A stretch of DNA of 60,949 nt from Hyphomicrobiales bacterium (GCA_019247605.1 JAFBAS010000072.1:1-60949); one strand, 5' to 3'; shown: positions 26,736 to 35,908, counted from the first letter of the stretch. Translations and numbers: made by a program. The notes: a model not told the origin generated them from the letters alone.

Positions 26736-28690
26736 TTGTTCGGCTCCTTGTCGCCGATATCCTCGTCCGGCCCCGAAGGCACGAGCGTGCGGAAATTTCG
26801 AAGGTCGATCACGGTCTCCCCGCTCGTGCCCGCAATACGGTGATCGAGAAGCGTGATCGGCGCGGAGGCAAAGTCGCGCGTGATCGCGGAAAGATAGCGC
26901 TCGAAGAGATAGGGCGACCCGGCAGCGAGGAAGGCTTTTTCATCGGTCGCAAAGCGCAACGCGTCAGATTGCGCGAGGCTCACGCGCTCGAAAGCGCCAG
27001 CCTTCGCGCTCGCAAGCTTCTCGGTCGCGCTGCGCGTGGCTTCGCTCAGGGCCGCGATGGCCCGTCGCGTCGCCTCCGAGATCATGGCCTGCGACCTTAC
27101 CCGCGCCGCTTGCACCTCGTGATAGCTGTCGGCGGCCTTCGCCGGCGGATGGATCGCCTCGATGACGACCGCGACGAGCTCAATTCCCGTGTTCGCCTCG
27201 CCGAGCGCCGTCTGAAGCTCGCGCCGCAGCTCTTCGGCGACGCCCTCGCGCTTCTCGCCCAAGGCACCAAGAAGGGTGCGCGTCGAGAAATAGCGGGCAA
27301 GAAGCCGGCCGGCAAAGGCGCGAAGGAAGTTTTGCGGGTCTCTGATGCGATAGGCGCTCGCCAATGCCGCCTCATCGGTGAGCCCGACACGCCAGATGAG
27401 CGCGACGTCGACATTGACCACCTGGAACGCCGAACGCCCCGAAGCATCGCTGGCGATGAGATAGCTCGTCTCCGTCGGATGGCTCTGATCCCAAAGCCTG
27501 TCGGCGCTCGCCGGCGGCGCTTCCTCCGCGCCGACGACCTCGGGCGCGGGCATTGCCCCTTCTCCTTCCGGGATGCCGAGCGAGAGCGCGTGAATCTCGC
27601 CGAAATCGATGTGCCGCACGTCCCCGAGGGGCCAAGGCAAGCCCAAGTGGAGACCCGGTTGCAACACTGCGACCGGACGACCGAGCCGCTCATAAATCCC
27701 GCGTTGGCCGCCCGCGAGAATCGTCACGCCGGAAAGGCCCCAGGCGAACAGGAGCAGGAGCAGCACGACGGGAAGAAGAGCCGAACGGAGGAAGCGCAGC
27801 GCCCAGCTCCGGGACAAGTCGATGCCGATCTGCTCTTCCAGGGATTGGCGCCAGGAGGTTTGCGAAACGAGCTCCGGCGTCAATACCGTCGCAACCGTGC
27901 TCGAGAGGAAGCCCGCCCGTTGCATCGGCTCGCGTGCAGGCTGAAAGAAGACCGCGATCGTCCGTGCACCGATCTCGAGCGCGACGACGAGGAGCAGAAA
28001 CCGCAAGACCGGCTCGAGGAGGCGAACGAAGCCGAACCCGTAGCCTTCGATGAGGGCGACGAGCGCTTCGATCGCAAAGGTGCAAAGGGAGAGGCGCAAC
28101 AGCCGCTGCAGCGCCTGGGCCTCCGCGACTGTTGCGCCCATCGGACCCGCGAAGGCGCGCTCGGCAAGAAGCAGCGGAAAGGCGCCGATGATGAGAATCG
28201 CCCCGCGCATGAAGAGGTATCGGCTCGGAAGCTCGACTTCGACGGGCTGAGGCCAGCGCCAGGTCAACAGCACGATCGCAACTCCCACCCCGCCAAGCAT
28301 CACGAACGCTTCCGGGATGCCCGCAAGGGTCGCGCGAAGATCGGCGCGTGCGGGCAGGCGCCGTGCCATCCGGGCGAGCGGGGCTAAGAGCCGGTTCCGC
28401 CCGAGTCCGCGCCGGGCGGGTTTCTCCTCGAAATCGGCCTGGGGTGAGCCTATTCGCGTGCGTGTGGCCGCGACGCGCGCGAAGGCTATCAGCGCCGCGG
28501 CAAGAAAGGCCCCCGACACAAGGGCAAGCGAGGCGCCGACGAGCCGCAGGAAGACCTCGTCATAGCCATATCGCGCGAGGAAACCGCCAAAGAGGCGCAA
28601 CATATGCGCAAGCGGGGCAAGACAGACGAGAAGGCTCGAAATGCCGATGAGGAGAAGAAGGCGCGGGGTGCGCGCAATATCGGCCGGCAT
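26732..28690 (-). CDS. Polytopic SPFH/band-7 protein (HflK-like with extra membrane domain), first of three
   Basis: A 652-residue protein. The N-terminal half holds about six to seven hydrophobic segments, unusual for the one-helix HflK/C family; a final helix near PVVLLLLLFAWGLSGV precedes an SPFH domain starting ILAGGQRGIYERLGRPVAVLQPGL, with an insert of ~50 residues (PEGEGAMPAPEVVGAEEAP region), then a helical C-terminus. I chose ATG 28690; TTG at 28741, with AGGTGG five bases upstream, would add 17 residues. It begins the four-gene unit and overlaps the next gene by ATGA. Function unknown; probable scaffold. Confidence 0.85.
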   Translation of the reverse strand: MPADIARTPRLLLLIGISSLLVCLAPLAHMLRLFGGFLARYGYDEVFLRLVGASLALVSGAFLAAALIAFARVAATRTRIGSPQADFEEKPARRGLGRNRLLAPLARMARRLPARADLRATLAGIPEAFVMLGGVGVAIVLLTWRWPQPVEVELPSRYLFMRGAILIIGAFPLLLAERAFAGPMGATVAEAQALQRLLRLSLCTFAIEALVALIEGYGFGFVRLLEPVLRFLLLVVALEIGARTIAVFFQPAREPMQRAGFLSSTVATVLTPELVSQTSWRQSLEEQIGIDLSRSWALRFLRSALLPVVLLLLLFAWGLSGVTILAGGQRGIYERLGRPVAVLQPGLHLGLPWPLGDVRHIDFGEIHALSLGIPEGEGAMPAPEVVGAEEAPPASADRLWDQSHPTETSYLIASDASGRSAFQVVNVDVALIWRVGLTDEAALASAYRIRDPQNFLRAFAGRLLARYFSTRTLLGALGEKREGVAEELRRELQTALGEANTGIELVAVVIEAIHPPAKAADSYHEVQAARVRSQAMISEATRRAIAALSEATRSATEKLASAKAGAFERVSLAQSDALRFATDEKAFLAAGSPYLFERYLSAITRDFASAPITLLDHRIAGTSGETVIDLRNFRTLVPSGPDEDIGDKEPNK

Positions 28691-28741
28691 CGCCTCACTG
28701 GGCTGATCCGCCGATTGCAATGGGGTCCATCGGTCAAGCAA

Positions 28742-29041
28742 ACGGCCACCTCACCTTATCCACCCCCGCAAGTTTAGCGCGGATGCGGGGCGGAAATTAG
28801 CAAAGCGGCGCGCCAAGCGCCATGCGGCCCTTGCCTCCCTCGTCATTGCCGGGCGTTCGGCCAGCCACCCGTGCCCTTCTGGCCCACTCGGAAAGGAAGG
28901 CGTGGGTGCGCGCACCAAGTGCGCGCATGACGAAGTGGGACCGCTTCTCCGTCATGCCCGGCCTTGGGTGGGGCATCCACGCCTTTCTGGCCCCTCGCGG
29001 AAAGCAAATGCGCGAGGTGCGCGCATGACGAAGTGGGACCA
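28742..29041. repeat. Dispersed palindromic repeat cluster between the TonB receptor gene and the SPFH operon
   Basis: This 300-base gap holds degenerate copies of a GTCATGCCCGG-type palindromic repeat (for example TCCGTCATGCCCGGCC then GGGGCATCCACGCC near 28949-28983). A 24-bp exact direct repeat beginning GTGCGCGCATGACGAAGTGG occurs at 28919-28942 and 29017-29040. The second copy ends one base before the receptor stop codon. Such elements often form hairpins at transcript ends, so the receptor and SPFH genes may be separate transcripts. No ORF is supported. Confidence 0.7.
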
Positions 29042-31285
29042 TCAAAAGCTTTTCGAGAGCCCGGCGAGAATCGTGCGCCTTTGGCCGAATTGCGGCGCCG
29101 CGACGCCGATTCCGGTGCCGTTGCGCAGCTCATATTTTCGGTCCGTTAGATTGATGATGTCGAGGCGCGCCGTCATCTTGCCCAGCGCCGGCGTGTCGAA
29201 ATCGTGCTTGATGCCGGTGTTCACCTGCACGTAATTCGGCTGGCGCTCGGTATTCGCGAAGCCGGAGCGGAGCCCCGAGCCCGAAATGAGATCGGCAGTG
29301 AGCAAGGTGTCGCCCCACCGGTAGGACGCGCCGCCAGAGATCGTGAAGCGCTGGTCGTGATCGAGGTAGACCCAATGCGACGCGATGAAGGCGAGCTCAT
29401 CGGCGCCGAAGAAGAATTGGCTCGAGACGATGTTCTTTCCTTGCGCGCGCGAATAGGCGAAGTTGCCATAAAGCGAGAGGTTGCCGAGCTGGTAGGAGGC
29501 TGTGATCTCCGTCCCATAAACCTTGCCGTGCTGGTAATTGAAAGGCGCGAACACGACCGCTTGGCCAAATTGCCCTTCATCGATGAGATCGTTGGCGTGC
29601 TTATAATAAGCGTCGAAGCCAACCGTGAGATCGTTGCCGAATTTCTGAACGACGCCCGCGTCGAAATAATGAGCGCGCTCGGGTTTCACGGGGGAATCCG
29701 TGGCCACCGCGGGAGCGCCTGTCGTGCCAGCGAATTTCGACACCGTCTCGGGCGCGATGAGCTCCAAGGGCGGCGGGGTAAAATAGCGCGCATAGCCAAG
29801 GTGCACCGTCGTGCCGTCGAGCGGCTTGTACACGAGATTGACACGTGGCGAGAGTTGGTTCCGGTCGATGAACTGATAGCTCTCGTCGAAGCGCGCGCCG
29901 TAATTGAGCGTCAGCTTGTTGGTGATCTTCCACTCGTCCTGAGCGTAGACGCCGATGAGGTAGCCGAGCTTCCTGCTGTTGTCGGAAATGGCAAAAGGCG
30001 CATCGATCGGGTTACCATCGGAATCGAGCGGCAGAACGGTCGCCAAATTGCTCGTGCGCGCGCGTTCCGCATCGGCGAAGACGCCCGCTCGAAATGTGTG
30101 CGCGGGATTTATCTGGTAGCTCATATCGCCCTGAAGGCCGTTCGCAAAGTTCTCATGGCGAACATTCGATGCGATCCCGTTGAAAAGCACATCGCCGACC
30201 GGATCGGGAAAGAAATGCGTGAGAGTGTAGCGATTGAATAGCGCGATCTGCATGTTCAGATCGCCGAGCGATTTTTGCAGTGACAGGATATTGAAATTGG
30301 CCTCCTCGAGCTGCTGCTCGCGCAATCCCGCCGAGTTGAAATCCGAGAGCCCAAAGGCGGTGAAAGATGGGATCTGCCCTGGATTATCGGGAAATCGGAA
30401 CCGGCTCACCGCCGAGCCCGAGATGAAGCTCAGCCGCGTGTTCTCGTCAATGATGCCGGAAAGATAGAGGAAGCCCCTTCCCTGCTCGCTGAAATCCTTC
30501 ACCGGGTTGAACGAATGGGTCGGGTTTTCAATCCCGATATTGTTCTGCAGATAGCTTCCCGCAACGAAGTAGTCGACCTTCCCGGTCGATCCGCCATAGG
30601 TGAAGCTCGGCAAGAAAGTCTGGCGCTGGCCACCGTAAAGCGAGATCTCGCCGCCAGGCTCGAGCGTCCCGCTCCTCGTTTCGATATTGACCACGCCGGC
30701 CGTGCGATAGCCGTATTCCGCAGGGAGCGCCCCGGTGATGAGAGCGATGCTTCGCGCAAAGCGGGTGTCGAACAATTGCGAGAAGCCGCTGATCGTCTCC
30801 GGAACGATGATCCCGTTGATCCGATACTGAAGGTTCGCGTGGTCGCCGCGCACATGCAATTGGCCAAAGGAATCCTGGGCTACGCCCGGCGCTTGCAGCA
30901 AGGTGGTGCTGAGCGAAGCGTTGGCGCCGAGGGGCTGCGTCTCGATCGCTTCTCGGCTGATCTCATAATTGGAGGCGCCGACTGCGGTGTTGATCTGGTC
31001 GCGTGCGACATCGAGCCTTGCGGCCGTGACGGTGATGTCCAACTCCTCACCTCCACCCGCCTGCGGGGTGACGCCCCTTCTGGGTTCGGTTTGTGTCGCG
31101 TTCAGGTTCGCAGCCGCCCCTTTGCGGCCGGCCTCTCTCGGCGCATCCGTGCTCTGAGCAGGGTTCGCGGAGGTGGCGCTCGTTTGCGCCAGCACAAGAG
31201 ACGAAGAACACGAAAGGGCAAGCGTCAGCGCAAGGCCGATGCTGGCGGACTGGGCTCGACGAGGGAGGCGAGATGGGAAAAGCAC
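29042..31285 (-). CDS. TonB-dependent outer-membrane receptor
   Basis: A 747-residue receptor. A signal peptide (about 1-33, ending LVLAQ) precedes a ~50-residue linker, then a plug domain (ELDITVTAARLDVARDQIN to GVVNIETRSG, with VRGDHANLQYRINGI) and a beta-barrel ending in phenylalanine (LSKSF), as expected for outer-membrane insertion. A canonical TonB box is not obvious, but ELDITVTA is a plausible one. Start is GTG 31285, with GGAG eight bases upstream. The palindrome at 31302-31316 resembles a zinc-regulator site, and the next genes downstream encode a metal ATPase set, so a metal or metallophore ligand is inferred. Confidence 0.9.
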   Translation of the reverse strand: MLFPSRLPRRAQSASIGLALTLALSCSSSLVLAQTSATSANPAQSTDAPREAGRKGAAANLNATQTEPRRGVTPQAGGGEELDITVTAARLDVARDQINTAVGASNYEISREAIETQPLGANASLSTTLLQAPGVAQDSFGQLHVRGDHANLQYRINGIIVPETISGFSQLFDTRFARSIALITGALPAEYGYRTAGVVNIETRSGTLEPGGEISLYGGQRQTFLPSFTYGGSTGKVDYFVAGSYLQNNIGIENPTHSFNPVKDFSEQGRGFLYLSGIIDENTRLSFISGSAVSRFRFPDNPGQIPSFTAFGLSDFNSAGLREQQLEEANFNILSLQKSLGDLNMQIALFNRYTLTHFFPDPVGDVLFNGIASNVRHENFANGLQGDMSYQINPAHTFRAGVFADAERARTSNLATVLPLDSDGNPIDAPFAISDNSRKLGYLIGVYAQDEWKITNKLTLNYGARFDESYQFIDRNQLSPRVNLVYKPLDGTTVHLGYARYFTPPPLELIAPETVSKFAGTTGAPAVATDSPVKPERAHYFDAGVVQKFGNDLTVGFDAYYKHANDLIDEGQFGQAVVFAPFNYQHGKVYGTEITASYQLGNLSLYGNFAYSRAQGKNIVSSQFFFGADELAFIASHWVYLDHDQRFTISGGASYRWGDTLLTADLISGSGLRSGFANTERQPNYVQVNTGIKHDFDTPALGKMTARLDIINLTDRKYELRNGTGIGVAAPQFGQRRTILAGLSKSF

Positions 31286-31301
31286 GAGAAAGCTCCGTAT
31301 A

Positions 31302-31316
31302 TGTTACAACGTAACA
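31302..31316. promoter_or_regulatory. Candidate Zur-type operator upstream of the TonB receptor
   Basis: TGTTAC-AAC-GTAACA is a perfect 6+6 inverted repeat 17 bases before the receptor's GTG start. Alphaproteobacterial Zur sites generally follow a TGTTAT-N3-ATAACA-like pattern, so this differs by one base pair per arm. A Fur-superfamily or other repressor is possible. The location over a promoter suits repression. Binding is inferred. Confidence 0.45.
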
Positions 31317-31518
31317 ATACGAGGCTCTAAGAATAATGCAATAACGTTTCATTTGCCGCGGCTCGGTGCCGCGAGGGCGTGGCCGAAAGACACGCTACGG
31401 CCGACCTGGCTCAGCTCCCGCCCGCGCCGGCATAGCGCCGCGCGTGCCGCGGATGGACTTCCCGCCGAAGATCGTCTTGATGGAGGAGGCTCGCAGGCGA
31501 TGTGAGGGAGCGATGGGC

Positions 31519-32721
31519 ATGAACGCCGATGTCTACGAACGTTTGTCCGTCGCCAAACGGGTGAATGGCGCAGGTCTGCTCACGCGCCTCGGCGGCAGCC
31601 TCATGGACAGTGAGACGCTCGATGCCATGCGCGAGGCCGCCGGCGCCTTCGTCGACATCGCCGAGCTGCAAACGCGCGCCGGGGCGACGATCGCACGCCA
31701 TACGGGAACGCAAGCCGCGATCGTGACCGGGGGTGCAGCCGCGGCGCTCACGCTCGCGACCGCCGCGGCGATCGCGCGCACGGACGTGGCGCTCATGGAG
31801 CGCTTGCCGGATACCGAGGGGATGGCGAATGAGGTGATCATCCATCGCGCGCATCGCACGGGGTATGATCACGCGATCCGAGCGGCGGGCGCGCGGCTGA
31901 ACGAGATCGGGCTCAACGATCGTGGCGTTGGCGCCGGCGTGCGCGACCTCGAAGCCTGGGAGATCGAAGCCGCCATCGGGCCGAAGACAGCCGCGATCGC
32001 CTATACGGCGACAGAGGAGCTCAGGCCCTCCCTCAAGCGCGTCGTCGCGGTGGCGGAACGGTTCAAGCTCCCGGTCATCGTCGATGCCGCGGCCCAATTG
32101 CCGCCCAAGGAGAATCTTCGCCGCTTCAGCGAGGAAGGCGCGTCTCTCGTCGCCTTCAGCGGCGGCAAGGCCATCAGGGGTCCGCAGGGTACCGGCATCT
32201 TGTGCGGGCGCGAGGACCTCGTCGCCTCGGCTCTTATCCAGATGCTCGACCTCGACATCCTCCCTGAGACCTGGGCGCCCCCAGAGGGTTTGCTGGCGCG
32301 CCATTTCAGTGACCGTTTCCCCCATCACGGCCTCGGGCGCGGCTTCAAGGTCGACAAGGAATCCATTGTCGGGCTGGTCGTGGCGCTCGAGCGATTCGTC
32401 GCTTGCGACATCGAGGCCGGGCGGGCGAGCCGCCGCAAGCTTCTCGCGAACATCGCAGCCGGCGCGCGTGAGCTCGCGCATTCGCGGCTGCTTGCGATCG
32501 AGGAGGCGCACGGGAAATATCCGACGCTCGGCATCGACATCGACGCTGCTGCGCTCGGCCTCGACGTGTACGCGGTGAGCCGTGCCTTGCAGCGCCATGA
32601 CCCGCCGGTGCATTTGAGCGAGCGCCGGGCCTGGCAAAGCGTACTCGTCATCGACTCGGCGGGGCTGCGCGAAGGCGATGACGAGATCGTCGTGGCGGCC
32701 CTGCGAAGGGTGTTGCGGTGA
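31519..32721 (+). CDS. SelA-like PLP-dependent enzyme (D-glucosaminate-6-phosphate ammonia-lyase-like family)
   Basis: A 400-residue fold-type I PLP enzyme resembling the SelA/DgaE-like group rather than classical aminotransferases. The N-terminal VYERLSVAKRVNGAGLLTRL motif and the HTGTQAAIVTGGAAAAL block are typical; the PLP lysine is Lys217 in FSGGKAIRGPQG, with Asp189 (VIVDAAAQLPP) pairing the cofactor ring. GAGGGAG lies eight bases before ATG 31519, better than the ATG at 31513. Members act on amino-sugar acids or related hydroxy-amino acids. The next gene, a gluconate-dehydrogenase-like SDR, supports sugar-acid metabolism, but the substrate is not known. Confidence 0.75.
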   Translation: MNADVYERLSVAKRVNGAGLLTRLGGSLMDSETLDAMREAAGAFVDIAELQTRAGATIARHTGTQAAIVTGGAAAALTLATAAAIARTDVALMERLPDTEGMANEVIIHRAHRTGYDHAIRAAGARLNEIGLNDRGVGAGVRDLEAWEIEAAIGPKTAAIAYTATEELRPSLKRVVAVAERFKLPVIVDAAAQLPPKENLRRFSEEGASLVAFSGGKAIRGPQGTGILCGREDLVASALIQMLDLDILPETWAPPEGLLARHFSDRFPHHGLGRGFKVDKESIVGLVVALERFVACDIEAGRASRRKLLANIAAGARELAHSRLLAIEEAHGKYPTLGIDIDAAALGLDVYAVSRALQRHDPPVHLSERRAWQSVLVIDSAGLREGDDEIVVAALRRVLR

Positions 32722-32740
32722 CCACGAAGGAGAAGACCTG

Positions 32741-33508
32741 ATGTCCGTCGAGCTCTTCGACCTCTCCAAGCGCACGGCCCTCGTCACCGGCTCCTCGCGC
32801 GGGCTTGGCCGCGCCATGGCGGAAGGCCTTGCGGCTGCGGGCGCCGCCGTTGTGCTGCACGGCCAGGACGCAGACCGCCTCGCTGCGGCGACCGAAGCCT
32901 TTCGGAAAGCGGGATATGAGGCACGCAGCGTCCGGTTCGACCTCACGGACGAGCGCGCCATCATCGACGCCTTTGCTCGCCTCGACGCCGAGAACGTCGC
33001 GCTCGACATTCTGGTGAACAATGCGGGCATGCAGCTGCGCAAACCCATGCTCGAGCTTTCGACGCAAGAGTGGCGCAAGGTGATCGACGCCAACCTCACG
33101 GGTGCCTTCATCGTTGCGCGCGAGGCGGCAAGGCGCATGGTGCCGCGCGGTCGCGGCAAGATCGTCAATATCGGCTCGCTCACGAGCGAGGTGGCTCGCG
33201 CCACCATCGCGCCCTACACGGTCTCGAAAGGCGGCATCAAGCTCCTCACGCGCGCCATGGCGGCCGAGTGGGCCGCGCACGGCATTCAGGCGAATGCGAT
33301 CGGGCCCGGCTACATGCTCACCGACATGAACAAGGCGCTCATCGAGGACGAGAAGTTCGACGCCTGGGTGAAGGCGCGCACGCCGGCGAAGCGCTGGGGA
33401 CGCCCCGAGGAGCTCGTCGGAGCCGTGATCTTCCTCGCTTCACGAGCCTCGGACTACGTGAATGGTCAGATGATCTATGTCGATGGAGGGACGCTTGCGG
33501 TTTTGTGA
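32741..33508 (+). CDS. SDR oxidoreductase, gluconate 5-dehydrogenase-like
   Basis: A 255-residue classical short-chain dehydrogenase. The NAD(P) motif TGSSRGLG spans 16-23, NNAG is at 93-96, and the catalytic triad is Ser146, Tyr159, Lys163. The C-terminal YVNGQMIYVDGGTLAV is usual for the family. Best resemblance is to gluconate 5-dehydrogenases, which interconvert gluconate and 5-ketogluconate. AAGGAGA precedes ATG 32741, 19 bases after the SelA-like gene, so the two are likely one operon for sugar-acid breakdown. Confidence 0.85.
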   Translation: MSVELFDLSKRTALVTGSSRGLGRAMAEGLAAAGAAVVLHGQDADRLAAATEAFRKAGYEARSVRFDLTDERAIIDAFARLDAENVALDILVNNAGMQLRKPMLELSTQEWRKVIDANLTGAFIVAREAARRMVPRGRGKIVNIGSLTSEVARATIAPYTVSKGGIKLLTRAMAAEWAAHGIQANAIGPGYMLTDMNKALIEDEKFDAWVKARTPAKRWGRPEELVGAVIFLASRASDYVNGQMIYVDGGTLAVL

Positions 33509-33544
33509 TGCTCGCCGCATGCCTCGACTCGAGGCGGGCGTGCC

Positions 33545-34078
33545 ATGAGCTCGCAAGACCTCCCCTATCGCATGAACGTCGGTATCGCGCTCTTCGACAT
33601 GCGAGGGCGCGTGCTGATCGCACATCGTTTGCGCAATGACGGACCGGAGATCATCCTCCCGGGCCATGAATGGCAGATGCCGCAAGGCGGCGTCGATCCG
33701 AATGAAGACGCGCTCGCGGCCGCGCGACGCGAGCTCTGGGAGGAGACCTCGGTCACGCGCTCCGAGCCTCTCGGTCAAACGCGCGAATGGATGGCTTATG
33801 ACTTCCCGCCTTATGAGGGACCGTGGCATCGCCTTTGCGCTTTTCGCGGCCAGCGCCAGCGCTGGTACGCGTTTCGGTTCACCGGCGATGAGAGTGAGAT
33901 CGACGTGACGCGCGGCGAAGGCGGCGCCGATCCCGAATTCTCACATTGGCGCTGGGAGCGGCTCGACCGCGTCGCGGCGCTCGTCGTGCCTTTCAAGCGC
34001 GAGATCTACGAGCGTGTGACGCTCGAGTTTCGAGCCTTTGCCGAGCCGGCGAAGGCGGGTGAGACAGATGGTTGCTAG
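33545..34078 (+). CDS. rppH: RNA pyrophosphohydrolase (Nudix)
   Basis: A 177-residue Nudix hydrolase that removes pyrophosphate from the 5' end of mRNA, starting decay. The Nudix box runs from Gly48 to Val70 (GGVDPNEDALAAARRELWEE, continuing TSV). The opening YRMNVGIALFD and the WYAFRFTGDESEIDV block are typical of RppH/IalA. It overlaps the next gene by 11 bases. Length is normal for alphaproteobacterial RppH. Confidence 0.92.
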   Translation: MSSQDLPYRMNVGIALFDMRGRVLIAHRLRNDGPEIILPGHEWQMPQGGVDPNEDALAAARRELWEETSVTRSEPLGQTREWMAYDFPPYEGPWHRLCAFRGQRQRWYAFRFTGDESEIDVTRGEGGADPEFSHWRWERLDRVAALVVPFKREIYERVTLEFRAFAEPAKAGETDGC

Positions 34079-34442
34079 CGACAGCTTTGCCGATTTCCTG
34101 CGCGACCAGCTCTCGCGGCTCGGTCATGTGACGCTGCGGCGCATGTTCGGCAAGACCGGCGTCTTCTGCGACGGCGTCATGCTCGGCATGGTGAGCGACA
34201 ACGTGCTCTATTTCCGTGTGGATGACGCGAATCGGTCGGCCTTCGCAGAAGCCAAGGCATTTCCGCCGCTCAATTATCAGAAGCAAGGCGACACCATCGA
34301 TCTCTCCTTCTGGCGCGCTCCGGAGCGCCTGTTCGACGAGCCAGAAGAGCTTATGAGCTGGGCGCAAGCCGCGCTTGCGGCAGCGCAACGTGTCGCAAAG
34401 AAGAGAGAAGGAACGGCGGGCAAAGGTCGACGACAGAAATAA
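34068..34442 (+). CDS. TfoX N-terminal-domain protein
   Basis: A 124-residue protein matching the TfoX/Sxy N-terminal domain (FADFLRDQLSRLGHVTLRRM, FGKTGVFCDGVMLGMV, LYFRVDD, WRAPERLFDEPEELMSWAQAAL). In gamma-proteobacteria the domain is part of a competence regulator; single-domain copies elsewhere have no settled role. The start overlaps the rppH stop, suggesting co-translation. The basic tail could bind nucleic acid. Convergent with the phnY-like gene, 17 bases away. Confidence 0.82.
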   Translation: MVASDSFADFLRDQLSRLGHVTLRRMFGKTGVFCDGVMLGMVSDNVLYFRVDDANRSAFAEAKAFPPLNYQKQGDTIDLSFWRAPERLFDEPEELMSWAQAALAAAQRVAKKREGTAGKGRRQK

Positions 34443-34459
34443 CGGACCCGGCGCGTTGC

Positions 34460-35908
34460 TCACTCGAAAGGCATCGACCAGGTGCGCACATTGGTGAAGC
34501 TCTTCATCGCCTCGACCACGCCTTCCTTGTAGCCGAGCCCTGAATCCTTGATGCCGCCGAAAGGCGACATCTCGATGCGATAGCCGGGCACTTCCCAGAT
34601 GTTGACCGTGCCGACCTCGAGCTCCTGAATGAAGCGCGTGATGTAATCCATGCGGTTCGTGCACACGCCCGAGGAGAGGCCATAAGCGGTCGAGTTCGAG
34701 ATCCGGATCACCTCGTCGATCGCGTTCGGCACACGGATGATCGGGATCACGGGTCCGAAGGTTTCCTGATGCACGAGCTCGCAATCATGAGGCACGCGGT
34801 CGACGACGGTCGGGGGGAAGAGCGCGCCGTCGCGCGGCGCCCCGTGAAGGAGCTCCGCGCCTTTCGCGACCGCGTCCGCGACGCGCCGCTCGAAGAGCTT
34901 CGCCGCCGCCTCGTTGATCACGGTGCCGATATCGACCGACGGGTCCATCGGGTCCCCGCATTTCAGCTTCTTGGCCTTGGCGAGGACGAGCTTCACGAAA
35001 TCGTCGGCGATGCTCTCCACCACGAGAATGCGCTTCACGGCCGTGCAGCGCTGGCCTGAATTCTTCGTCGCGCCTTGCACCGCGAGCTCGGCCGCCCTTT
35101 CGAGATCGGCATCTTCCATCACCATCAACGGATCGTTGCCGCCGAGCTCGAGCACGAGACGCCGGTAACCCGCTTTCTCGGCAATGTATTTGCCGACGCG
35201 CACCGATCCGGTGAAGGTGATGAGGTCGCAATCCTCATCCGTGATCATCGCATCGCCCATGGTGCGCGGATTGCCGGTGACCACCGAAAGCATTTGCGGC
35301 GGCAAGCCGGCCTCGTAGAGCACGTCGGCGAGCGCCAGCGCCGTCAACGGCGTGAGCTCCGTCGGCTTGAGCACCACGCGGTTATTGGTGGCAATCGCGG
35401 GGGCGAGCTTGTGGCTCACCATGTTGAGCGGATGATTGAAAGGCGTGATCGCCGAGATGACACCCAGAAGCGGCAGGCGTGTCGTGAAGATTTTGCGGTT
35501 CTTGCCGTTCGGGCTGATGTCGCAAGAATAGATCTCGCCGTCATCCTTGATGGTGAGCTGCGCCGCGAAGGACCAGACGTCATAGGCGCGGCTTGCCTCA
35601 TAAAGCGAATCCTTCCAGCACAAGCCGGACTCGGTGGTGATCAGTCGCGCGAACTCCTCCTTCCGGTCGCGCAAGATCTCGGCCGTGGTCTGGAGAATGC
35701 GCTGACGCTCGTAGCGCGTGAGCTTGGGCCGATGGGCTTTCCCCTCGGCAAACGCAGCGCGCACATGCTCGGGCCTGCCCGCCGGAACGCTGCCGATCAC
35801 CTTTCCGGTGTACGGGTTGAAGACATCGATGCTTTCTTCCGTCGAGACGAGCTTCCCCCCGATCCGCATGCTTTCCTTGCGAACGGCAGGCTTTGCTTCG
35901 ATGTTCAT
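34460..35908 (-). CDS. phnY: Phosphonoacetaldehyde dehydrogenase
   Basis: A 482-residue NAD-dependent aldehyde dehydrogenase. The catalytic Cys288 lies in [12 protein letters not shown], with Glu254 in LELGGNDP and Asn158 in TPFNHPLN. The close PhnW and PhnA genes upstream identify it as PhnY, oxidising phosphonoacetaldehyde to phosphonoacetate. It has AGGTGAAGGG before its ATG and lies 51 bases after phnA on the same strand, as last gene of the set. Without context it would be called a general aldehyde dehydrogenase. Confidence 0.9.
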   Translation of the reverse strand: MNIEAKPAVRKESMRIGGKLVSTEESIDVFNPYTGKVIGSVPAGRPEHVRAAFAEGKAHRPKLTRYERQRILQTTAEILRDRKEEFARLITTESGLCWKDSLYEASRAYDVWSFAAQLTIKDDGEIYSCDISPNGKNRKIFTTRLPLLGVISAITPFNHPLNMVSHKLAPAIATNNRVVLKPTELTPLTALALADVLYEAGLPPQMLSVVTGNPRTMGDAMITDEDCDLITFTGSVRVGKYIAEKAGYRRLVLELGGNDPLMVMEDADLERAAELAVQGATKNSGQRCTAVKRILVVESIADDFVKLVLAKAKKLKCGDPMDPSVDIGTVINEAAAKLFERRVADAVAKGAELLHGAPRDGALFPPTVVDRVPHDCELVHQETFGPVIPIIRVPNAIDEVIRISNSTAYGLSSGVCTNRMDYITRFIQELEVGTVNIWEVPGYRIEMSPFGGIKDSGLGYKEGVVEAMKSFTNVRTWSMPFE

